DNA of 64,000 nt from Thereva unica (lineage: Eukaryota; Arthropoda; Insecta; Diptera; Therevidae). This document shows positions 11,193 to 19,337 of the stretch, in pieces (the first letter of the stretch is position 1; each line of letters opens with the position of its first letter). The translations under genes and the position numbers were made by a program. The stretch spans positions 1-64,000 of the forward strand of contig CATLJY010000205.1 in NCBI GenBank assembly GCA_949987705.1. The letters are read 5' to 3'. The notes beneath the pieces are model-generated. The model was given only the letters and a program-made list of their open reading frames with translations, made no database searches and was not told the origin of the DNA.

Positions 11193-11469
11193 CCAGTTAG
11201 GAGACAGAGTGTTTGGCTTGCTTTGCTTATTGTTGACAATTTGACAAATTTAATCTAATTAAATATTGACAATTTTAATCTAATTTTTAAGATTACTACG
11301 ATCAAATTTTTAAAATTACTTCGGGAGATAACGGGACATAACGGGACATAACGGGACAATGAGTCATCATTTTTCGTGCATGCAGCCGGCGTTCATCGTT
11401 TTAATAGACGTTGTCACGTCAAAATGTTATGTGAAAGCAAACAAAAGCATCAAAAGCAAAATAATTACG
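11193..11469. other. Spacer with a short ACGGGACATA tandem repeat
   Basis: Between the Helentron frame and the right-hand diverged repeat the sequence is AT-rich, with two AATTTTAATCTAATT-like phrases and three tandem copies of ATAACGGGAC near 11328-11357. No gene is seen. Confidence 0.5.
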
Positions 11470-11719
11470 AGATGTGCCAGTGAATCTTAAAGCAAAGTAA
11501 CAGGAACACAGTTAAAGAGAAGGCAGAAACACACCGCACAGTTGCGCATGATGTGATCACAAATGCAAAAAGCCCACGAAATCAAGTATAAGAAAAACAA
11601 AATCGGAAACTAAGTAAATTGATTGAGCTAGCAGGTTGTTTTACTTGCAGCAAAGTCCGCTAAGTGCTAAAATTTTAACATATACTCGAAGGGTACCCCA
11701 TATATACATATTAACATTG
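11470..11719. repeat. Diverged repeat, right copy, split by the outer BEL
   Basis: This is homologous to 9170-9490 (shared ordered words). The last four bases, ATTG at 11716-11719, are the target-site duplication of the outer BEL element. The sequence resumes at 32133 with ATTG followed by CTACATGCAC, matching TTTTGCACATGCG of the left copy. Confidence 0.55.
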
Positions 11720-12150
11720 TGCTCGAGATCTATCAGTACTGGCTCGATCAGCGAATACCAAAATGTTACCAATACTGGCCCGATCAACGGCACCAGAAGC
11801 ATGATAACCAGAGGCGGTGGGGAGATCGCCTTTAACAAGACTTAACGTAATCTATTAAACTTGCTCTTGAAATAAAAGTACATTTTCTTTGTAAACTAGA
11901 CTTTTGTAAAGTAATTTGAAGTTTTAATTTTTGCAAGAAGGCTTAGTTGTTTAAATGAATTAATAGAATAAAAAAGTGTATTAACTAAAAAGGGTGAAGT
12001 TTATTGATTCCAAACTCAAGTAATAATGATCAACAAATCAAGTGGTAATGATGAATAGAAGCAGTTGGAGTACAGTCACCCAAACACCTGCCACGAATGA
12101 TCAAGGCGCTGATCTTGAAGCCAGGTGTGGTCCTGTTCACGTGATGAACA
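11720..12150 (+). repeat. 5' LTR of the outer BEL
   Basis: It runs from TGCTCGAGATC to GTGATGAACA (431 bp). It pairs with 31699-32132, which begins TGTTCGAGATC. I see a handful of substitutions and small indels between them (for example AATAATGATC here against AATAGGTAATGATC there), so this insertion is older than the inner BEL, whose LTRs show no difference. Near its start the phrase TACTGGCYCGATCARCG occurs twice. Confidence 0.92.
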
Positions 12151-12153
12151 TTA

Positions 12154-12171
12154 TGGTCCTTCGAGCCGGAT
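12154..12171 (+). promoter_or_regulatory. Primer-binding site, tRNA-Tyr type (outer BEL)
   Basis: TGGTCCTTCGAGCCGGAT begins four bases after the LTR end. It is complementary to the 3' end (CCA included) of insect tRNA-Tyr as I know that tRNA. The same sequence follows the inner BEL LTR at 13641. Confidence 0.85.
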
Positions 12172-12372
12172 TACAGATAAGTGGATAACAGATAAGTAAA
12201 CTTATTTGCATAAATAATACAAGTAAAGTCACTAGGTGCTGTGACTGTTCCGGCGACACTGAAAATCAAAAACTAAAAAAAAAAAAACCAAGAAAAAAGA
12301 AAATTAATAAAAAAAACACCAAATTTCACAATATTTTGCACTTTATTAAAATCAAACCAAAATTATATAAAT

Positions 12373-12797
12373 CTACAAAAAATATATACAAACAAAAACA
12401 CACACGTCAAGGGACAACACGAAACAACAAAAAACAACAAGAAATTCGTACCTGCAAATAGAAACGAATTATTAAATATAAATATTAAATTTTTACCTGT
12501 TTTTAAAAACCAAAAACCGGCCAGAAAATCCATCCAAGAAGATGTCGAAATGCCGTCGGCAAATCGACATTCTGTAAATAAAAAAGATTACAAGAAAATC
12601 CACAACAGGTTCCACTAATTACTCACCTGACAACCCCAATGGAGTGATCGCCGGCTCCTCCTCGTTCATCCCCCACTAGAGTCCTGAAAATATAAATAAA
12701 ATTAGTAAATAAACTGAAAATTAGAAGAAAATACTTACCAAGTGCAGAAAACTCCATTTGACAGCCGTAAGATAAACAAGAACAGCTGATCGGACAT
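12373..12797 (-). CDS. Antisense four-exon small gene inside the inner BEL 5' LTR (predicted)
   Basis: On the minus strand, good splice sites join four exons in one open frame: 12797-12739 (ATG at 12797), 12683-12627, 12571-12497 and 12451-12373 (TAG). The total is 270 nt, 89 codons plus stop. Introns of 55, 55 and 45 bp have donors GTAAGT, GTGAGT and GTAAAA, and acceptors TTTTCAG, TTTACAG and TTTGCAG. AATAAA follows at 12347-12342. An upstream in-frame stop lies 12 codons before the ATG. The predicted product has a hydrophobic N-terminus (LFLFILRL near residues 5-12), a basic middle (CRRHF) and a very hydrophobic, Val/Phe/Cys-rich end. I recognise no family. It could instead be a spliced non-coding antisense RNA. 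The splice chain is seen; expression is inferred. Confidence 0.5.
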
Positions 12798-12934
12798 CGC
12801 ACCCCGATCTAGTACATAAACCCGAAATTATGTACTTCGAGAACGAAGCCCCCTACTACAGAATAGCCTCAACCATTATTCAAAGAGAAATAAATACCGA
12901 CGCACAGACGGCGTTAAATCAGATTGCTTTTAAT

Positions 12935-13091
12935 CTTTCTAGAGTCTTGAACTAGAAGATAAAATCTGTATTGAGGTTTTAGCAATAAAGCAATTTCAAA
13001 GCCTAAGTATCGAACTTAGCATTCTGGAAAGACAGAATTGAGGTCTTTTCCCAGTAAAGCCCGAATTAAAGACAGTTTTGAAGTCTTTAAT
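12935..13091 (+). other. Hairpin array with conserved 7-base loop in the inner BEL LTR
   Basis: Five inverted repeats follow one another. 12939-12955: CTAG/CTAG around A-GTCTTGA-A. 12961-12980: AAAATC/GGTTTT around T-GTATTGA. 13003-13019: CTAAG/CTTAG around TATCGAA. 13028-13048: AAAGAC/GTCTTT around A-GAATTGA-G. 13065-13091: ATTAAAGAC/GTCTTTAAT around A-GTTTTGA-A. Stems differ while four of the five loops fit G-W-N-T-T-G-A; the third (TATCGAA) is off-register. The copy in the 3' LTR is at 22096-22248. It could act in the RNA (packaging, stability, translation) or as a protein-binding array. Confidence 0.7.
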
Positions 13092-13640
13092 ACAGCAGTA
13101 ACTTAATCACCAAAATTGATTTCAGCAGTTACTCTAACCAACCACAGAGGGACGAATTTGCGAAGAAACAAGGCAAAGCAGTCCAGCAAGCCACAACCAG
13201 GGCAACAAGCAGCAACCAGGCAGCAAACAGCAAGCGATTCCCAAGAAACGAAACCAGAGTGCAGCAACACAAAGGTTATTCCTGGCTGTTCTAATTGCAG
13301 AACACATCAGGCGAAACATCGATCGTCATCTGACAGATAGGTGGCGTTATCAATTAAACTATCAGAGCAAGCAATATTTTGGTAATTCTTATTTACAAAC
13401 AAATAAAGAATAATTTACGAATTTTCAAGTACTAAATCACGAATTAATAACGAATTTAAGATTGAATTGAAATATTTTGGCAATTTGTTGAATTTTTATT
13501 GAATTTATATTTAAGAAAATCTAATAATTAATTGCGAATAAATAGTAATTTGGTTATTGGAAAAAGTTATCTTTTTATTGAATCGCACCCTTCCGGCACC
13601 TTTTTATTGAGTCAGAAATTAAATTGCTAATTCTGAACAT

Positions 13641-13658
13641 TGGTCCTTCGAGCCGGAT
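13641..13658 (+). promoter_or_regulatory. Primer-binding site, tRNA-Tyr type (inner BEL)
   Basis: TGGTCCTTCGAGCCGGAT starts two bases after the LTR end (CA at 13638-13639). It is identical over these 18 bases to the outer BEL site at 12154, so both elements use the same primer tRNA. Confidence 0.88.
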
Positions 13659-13695
13659 AGTGATTCAATAAGATAACTCAAGCCGCAATACAAGT

Positions 13696-16600
13696 ATGGA
13701 TGCTTTAGTAATTCAACAGAGCGAAGTACGAGAGAGACTCGAAAGGTCTTTCAGAAACTATCTCAAGGATGGCCCATCTAGGAAGACAGCGCAGTATTTT
13801 CAAAAAAGGCTCAAGATGCTCGACGATGACTGGACGGAATTCAAGAACAATCATCGACAGATTACATCAGTCAAGACGAAGAAGGACGAGAAAGAGCAGC
13901 TATACTTCAAAGAGGATTGGTATGCCGACACAGAAAACGCCTATGTCGAGATGTACTGCAAAATCGATGAAGACTATCACAAAACGCTGTCAGTCACAGA
14001 ACCAGTCGCACGAACGGAGCAGTCATCAGCCGAACTAAACAACAGCTGCATTACGCAGCCCAACAACAATGTGAAACTCCCCAGGATCTCGATACCCACA
14101 TTTGCAGGGGATTACGAGTCATGGCCATCATTCCTAGATTTATTTTCCAGCCTTGTGCATAACAAAATATCGTTAACAGGAGCACAAAAACTCCAATATC
14201 TAAAGGCTCATCTTTCTGGAGAAGCTGCACGACTACTCAGCAACACGCTCATTAGTGACGCCAATTATGAACCAGCATGGCAACTTCTCGTCGATAACTA
14301 CGACAACAAGAGAGCATTGTTGAAAACCCAGCTCGACATTCTGCTCAACCAACCAAAACTAACCCGAGAAACAGCTCAAGGCATCAAGGAGCTGAAAACG
14401 AGGACACACGAATGCCTCACTGCCATTGAGAATCTGGAGGTCTCAACAAAAAATTGGGATCCCATTCTCATCCACTTGCTGGTCCAAAAACTACCAAGCG
14501 AAACTCACGAACATTGGGAACAGTCGCAGAGCACCAAATCAAGGCAATCGATTCCAACATGGGTGGAACTACGCGAATTCTTGGAAACCAGGTTCAGAAC
14601 CTTGGAAGCTGTCAGCAAACCAACAATCCACAAGAATGAACCTCACGAAAGCAAGTCCAGAGAGCACCCAAGAAGAAGAAGCCAAGCCTTCCACGTCGCA
14701 AATCAAAGCGTATGCATCCTGTGCAAAGGCGCACATGCCATAGGAAAATGCCCCAAATATGTGCAGTTCAGCATTGATGAGAAATATAAAACAATTAAAT
14801 CAAAGGATCTATGCATCAATTGCCTGAGAGCAGGCCATCGCTCATCACAGTGTCCCAGTAAAGGTAGATGCTTCCAATGCGGAAAGACTCACCATACAAC
14901 CTTACACAGAATCCAGTCAGCGAGTCAAACCAACAGCAGCGTGTCACCGCCCTCAAGTTCAAACGATGAATTACCATCCAACCAAACACAAACATACTTC
15001 GCTCAGGCAGCACCCTACGACTGCCGACAAGTACTATTAGCCACAGCCCTGGTCACCGTAGTATCTCCAACTGGACGAGAGCAGGTCTGCAGAGCACTCA
15101 TTGATCCCGGATCTCAATCCTCATTCGTACGTGAGGCAGTGGTTCAAAATCTACAACTCAAAAAGGAGCCAATACAAACAGCATTAAGCGTAATCGGTAA
15201 CATGCCAGCCGGGAAAATCACAAAATGGGCCTCGCTGCAACTAAAGACACGAAACCAACAGGCGAAGAACATCCAGGTCCAGGCAATGGTAATTAACAAA
15301 ATAACTAATCCATTACCAAATAGTGAATGTTCTAGCAAGGATTGGGCGCACTTAAAGGGTCTCGAATTAGCGGATCCAACATTCCACAAGCCGGGTCACA
15401 TCGACATCCTTTTGGGAGCAGATGTATTCCCCATGATCATCTTGGCCGGCCTAAGAAAAGGCAACGAGGAAGCCCCAGTGGGACAAAACACGGTGTTTGG
15501 GTGGATCATCTCTGGGAAGACCACTTCAGCTGCACGAGCAAACACACATATGAAAACATTCTTCACTCAGGCGACTCCTAACGATGAGCTAAAGAGATTC
15601 TGGGAACTAGAAGAACTTCCATCAAGATCCAAATGGACAACAGAAGAAACCCGTTGCGAAAACCACTTCAAACACAACGTCACTAGATGCAGCAACGGAC
15701 GTTACCAGGTACGGCTTCCATTTGTAGCTGATAAAATACAACTTGGCGCATCAAGACACATCGCCATTCGAACATTGATGCAAATGGAGAAACGATTCCA
15801 ACAAGATCCCGATTTGAAAGCGGACTACGTCAAATGCATACAGGAATATTTGACGTTAGGACACATGGTGCCTACCAACACCCCAGAATCAGCACTTCAA
15901 AACCAACTGCCTAACGGCACGACAACATATCGATGTTGTTACCTGCCTCACCATGCTGTCATCAAACCGAGTAGCACGACCACCAAACTGAGAGTAGTTT
16001 TCGACGCATCCCGTCCGACTGCCAACGGAAACTCACTCAATAGCGTATTATTGAATGGTCCAGTGATACAAGAATCTTTGATGTCCACACTCATGCGATG
16101 GAGAAAATACCGCATTGCTTACATGGCCGATATAGAAAAGATGTATCGCCAAATACGAGTTCATCCAGACGATGCCGATTATCAACGAATTGATTGGAGG
16201 GAATCACCAGATCAGCCTATACGAGACTACAAACTCTTAACCGTGACGTTCGGAACAAAGAGCGCTCCTTTCCTTACCATCCGAACCATGCACCAATTGG
16301 CGAAAGATGAAGCAGAATCATTCCAAATCGGCTCTAACGCCGTACTCAACGATTTTTACGTTGACGATTTGATGACTGGCGCAGATAATATAGAAGAAGC
16401 AAGACAAAAACAAAGGCAACTAATTCAGCTTCTCCGAGCTGGAGGGCTAGAGCTCCGAAAATGGGCCGCGAATCACAACACCATCTTGGAAGAAGTTCCG
16501 GCAACCGATCGAGAGGTCTCATTTCCACTCGCAGTGAATGCAGAAGAAGTCAAAGCTCTTGGCTTATTAAGGAATCCTGCCAGCGATACACTGTCGTACA

Positions 16601-18021
16601 AGGTCAGCATGGAGTCAGCACCAGAAATATATACAAAACGGAAAATATTGTCCGAGATTGCGAAGCTGTTCGACCCCATCGGCTGGCTTACACCAGTAAC
16701 TATTAACGCCAAAATTTTAATACAAAGTCTTTGGCTAACAAAGCTCGACTGGGATGAAACAGTCCCGATCAACATCGATCAACAATGGCGAAAGTTCCGA
16801 GCAGACCTCCAAGTCATCCAAACTATTCAAATCCCGCGGTGGATTGAAGCTCACAACACAACCCAGAACGTCGAAATCCATGGATTTTGCGACGCATCCA
16901 TCAAAGCATATGCAGCAGCCGTATACATCCGGACAAAGGACGAAGACGGCAACTACCATTGTCACTTAATCGCTGCCAAAAGCAAAGTGGCACCCATCAA
17001 GACCATCTCACTGCCAAAGCTAGAGTTATGCGGAGCACACTTGTTGGCCAAATTGCTGGCGCAAGTAAAGGACGACATGAAGTTCGAGCAGGTAACTACA
17101 CATGCTTGGACTGATTCTACAATTGTCATCGCATGGCTAAGAAAACACCCATCATCATGGGAAACATTTGTGGCGAACAGAGTCTCACAAATACATCAAC
17201 TGCTAGACCAAAGCAGCTGGAATCACATCAGAACAGAGGACAACCCTGCCGACTGCGCCACAAGAGGACTATCGCCGAGTGAATTAAAACTCCATAAGTT
17301 ATGGTGGACAGGTCCGCATTGGCTCCAACAGACAAAGGAGCATTGGCCCAAAAGGAAGGAAATCCAAGATACCACGGTGGGAGTACGAAAAACCACCACC
17401 AATCTGCATATCGAAGTAGATCCCTCCAATCACGATCTGATCAACAAATATTCCTCATTAACGAAACTGCTAAGAGACACAGCATATTGTCGACGGTGGT
17501 TAAAAGCATCAAAATCATCATTCAGCCTTCCTCAGCCTAGCTACCTAACTTCAAGGGAAATTCAAGCAGCCCTAAAGTGCTGGATAAAAAACGTCCAAAC
17601 CCAGGAATTTGAAGAGGAGAGACGAGCGATCCAATCCAAACTCCCAATATCCAGCAAAAGTAGACTCATCAAATTGACCCCGTTCCTCGATCAGGAAGGT
17701 ATTTTGAGAGTAGGCGGGCGCATTCAGAATGTCAATACAACATTCTCCGAGAGCCATCCCATTATCTTGCCAGAAACTAGGCCCCTATCCAAGCTCATCA
17801 TCGACAATATACATCGCACGACATTACCCGGGGGTACGCAACTGATGTTACACACGCTGAGACAAAAGTATTGGAGACTGAACGCACGAAACGCAGTAAG
17901 ACGTCATAACTACAAAGGTATTCGCCAACCAGCAACGAGCCCTAAAGAAAAAATACCACAATGGCATTTCCGCCGGAAAATAAAATACCTCAATCAGCTT
18001 CCTCGAAACACTTTTTTTTGA
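13696..18021 (+). CDS. BEL gag-pol polyprotein with integrase truncated (inner BEL)
   Basis: An uninterrupted 1441-codon frame starts 37 bases after the PBS. Order: N-terminal coiled-coil region; capsid-like DUF1759 domain (about 125-310); zinc knuckles CILCKGAHAIGKC, CINCLRAGHRSSQC and CFQCGKTHHTTLH (about 337-400); aspartic protease ALIDPGSQSSFV (about 465); reverse transcriptase with YLPHHAV, DIEKMYRQIRV and the active site FYVDD (near 889); RNase H with HGFCDASIKAY (about 1062) and HAWTDSTIVIAWL (about 1135). The integrase begins with its zinc-binding region (HRTTLPGGTQLML, near 1373) but loses the rest near residue 1408 and jumps to the 3' end of the element. Catalytic core and C-terminal domain are absent. 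With integrase supplied by a relative it could still move. Confidence 0.93.
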   Translation: MDALVIQQSEVRERLERSFRNYLKDGPSRKTAQYFQKRLKMLDDDWTEFKNNHRQITSVKTKKDEKEQLYFKEDWYADTENAYVEMYCKIDEDYHKTLSVTEPVARTEQSSAELNNSCITQPNNNVKLPRISIPTFAGDYESWPSFLDLFSSLVHNKISLTGAQKLQYLKAHLSGEAARLLSNTLISDANYEPAWQLLVDNYDNKRALLKTQLDILLNQPKLTRETAQGIKELKTRTHECLTAIENLEVSTKNWDPILIHLLVQKLPSETHEHWEQSQSTKSRQSIPTWVELREFLETRFRTLEAVSKPTIHKNEPHESKSREHPRRRSQAFHVANQSVCILCKGAHAIGKCPKYVQFSIDEKYKTIKSKDLCINCLRAGHRSSQCPSKGRCFQCGKTHHTTLHRIQSASQTNSSVSPPSSSNDELPSNQTQTYFAQAAPYDCRQVLLATALVTVVSPTGREQVCRALIDPGSQSSFVREAVVQNLQLKKEPIQTALSVIGNMPAGKITKWASLQLKTRNQQAKNIQVQAMVINKITNPLPNSECSSKDWAHLKGLELADPTFHKPGHIDILLGADVFPMIILAGLRKGNEEAPVGQNTVFGWIISGKTTSAARANTHMKTFFTQATPNDELKRFWELEELPSRSKWTTEETRCENHFKHNVTRCSNGRYQVRLPFVADKIQLGASRHIAIRTLMQMEKRFQQDPDLKADYVKCIQEYLTLGHMVPTNTPESALQNQLPNGTTTYRCCYLPHHAVIKPSSTTTKLRVVFDASRPTANGNSLNSVLLNGPVIQESLMSTLMRWRKYRIAYMADIEKMYRQIRVHPDDADYQRIDWRESPDQPIRDYKLLTVTFGTKSAPFLTIRTMHQLAKDEAESFQIGSNAVLNDFYVDDLMTGADNIEEARQKQRQLIQLLRAGGLELRKWAANHNTILEEVPATDREVSFPLAVNAEEVKALGLLRNPASDTLSYKVSMESAPEIYTKRKILSEIAKLFDPIGWLTPVTINAKILIQSLWLTKLDWDETVPINIDQQWRKFRADLQVIQTIQIPRWIEAHNTTQNVEIHGFCDASIKAYAAAVYIRTKDEDGNYHCHLIAAKSKVAPIKTISLPKLELCGAHLLAKLLAQVKDDMKFEQVTTHAWTDSTIVIAWLRKHPSSWETFVANRVSQIHQLLDQSSWNHIRTEDNPADCATRGLSPSELKLHKLWWTGPHWLQQTKEHWPKRKEIQDTTVGVRKTTTNLHIEVDPSNHDLINKYSSLTKLLRDTAYCRRWLKASKSSFSLPQPSYLTSREIQAALKCWIKNVQTQEFEEERRAIQSKLPISSKSRLIKLTPFLDQEGILRVGGRIQNVNTTFSESHPIILPETRPLSKLIIDNIHRTTLPGGTQLMLHTLRQKYWRLNARNAVRRHNYKGIRQPATSPKEKIPQWHFRRKIKYLNQLPRNTFF

Positions 18022-18388
18022 AGCTTAACGCTTCAAGGCGGGGAGAATGTTCCGGCGACACTGAAAATCAAAAACTAAAAAAAAAAAAACCAAGAAAAAA
18101 GAAAATTAATAAAAAAAACACCAAATTTCACAATATTTTGCACTTTATTAAAATCAAACCAAAATTATATAAATCTACAAAAAATATATACAAACAAAAA
18201 CACACACGTCAAGGGACAACACGAAACAACAAAAAACAACAAGAAATTCGTACCTGCAAATAGAAACGAATTATTAAATATAAATATTAAATTTTTACCT
18301 GTTTTTAAAAACCAAAAACCGGCCAGAAAATCCATCCAAGAAGATGTCGAAATGCCGTCGGCAAATCGACATTCTGTAAATAAAAAAA

Positions 18389-18774
18389 TAAATGGTTAAA
18401 AAAATTTTTTTTAAAAAATTCTTTTCATTAACTAAAAAATGTACTGAAAAGTAAAAAATAAAAAATATTTTAAAGAAAGCGTGAAATTTCAATTTTAATG
18501 AAAAAGTTAATTAAAAGAATGGCGCATTTTTCATCAAAAATTGAAAATATAACTGTAAATCGCGTGAGATTTACAATAACCCTCAATTTTTTGATTTGTT
18601 AATTTCAAATTCTAACAAAATTTTTTGATGAAAAATGCGCCATTCTTTTAATTAACTTTTTCATTAAAATTGAAATTTCACGCTTTCTTTAAAATATTTT
18701 TTATTTTTTACTTTTCAGTACATTTTTTAGTTAATGAAAAGAATTTTTTAAAAAAAATTTTTTTAACCATTTAT
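18389..18774. repeat. Fold-back element with two 150-bp inverted arms
   Basis: The arms 18389-18538 and 18622-18774 are near-perfect reverse complements, around a central stretch that holds its own 8-bp hairpin (TGTAAATC / GATTTACA at about 18554-18575). It has no coding capacity. It forms the left end of the 3355-bp insertion and is directly followed by diverged satellite, so the two probably moved as one unit. Confidence 0.85.
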
Positions 18775-18780
18775 TTTATT

Positions 18781-19337
18781 TTCTACTTTTAGTTTATTAT
18801 ATTTATTCCGCCATTTTATGATGGCAATTCTATTAGATTTAAAATTACGTCACACAGTTTACTGTATTCATTTGATACCCATGTCGTGGGCTCGGTGGAA
18901 CATAATTGCAAAAACGGCCGCTATCTCGGAACCGTCTTCTTGATTTTTTTACAAAAAGGTCAGATTGCATTTAGTACTTATACATGATGAGTTGAACTCA
19001 AGTTGAACCCAAGTCTAACTACATGTAAACGGGAGTCGAGTTGGGTTAAGGTTGACTGAACTAGACTCAGCTCTGCTACCTGGGTTTAGTTGAAATTATA
19101 CATACGGACATGAGTTCAGTATTTGAGTAGTTGAATTTAGTTGACAGCAGCATCTCTGTGTTTGTTTGTGATTTTTTGTAACGTGTATTGCTCCTTTATT
19201 ATCAACTCACCCTTAACTCAACTATTCATCTCATCATTCATACACATTAACCACCCGAACTACGAGTGTGTGCAAAATTGGAAGTTGATCGGTTATATTT
19301 TCTACTTTTTAGTCTATTATAAGCTTTCCGCAATTTA
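18781..19337. repeat. Diverged satellite monomer and unrelated spacer
   Basis: 18781-18975 is a diverged monomer of the 269-bp satellite (CATTTGATACCCATGTCG, then AAAAACGGCCGC, then TTTTTTTACAAAAAGGTCAGATTGCAT). From 18976 to about 19300 the sequence is unrelated and I see no gene in it. The phrase TTTTCTACTTTTTAG.CTATTATA occurs on both sides of it (18780 and 19298). Confidence 0.65.

Larger units (their letters stand above)
12246..13639 (+). repeat. 5' LTR of the inner BEL (1394 bp)
   Basis: It starts TGTTCCGGCG and ends TTCTGAACA. It is unusually long for this group and has internal order: an antisense exon chain (12373-12797), a hairpin array (12935-13091), a plus-strand 74-codon frame without recognisable domain (13116-13340), then an AT-rich end. 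The identical sequence in the 3' LTR is split between 18387 and 21743. Confidence 0.93.

Noticed and set aside
13116..13340. 74-codon plus-strand frame in both copies of the inner BEL LTR
   Set aside because: Gln/Ser/Thr/Arg-rich with no recognisable domain, and located before the PBS. Identity of the two copies follows from LTR identity and is not evidence of coding.
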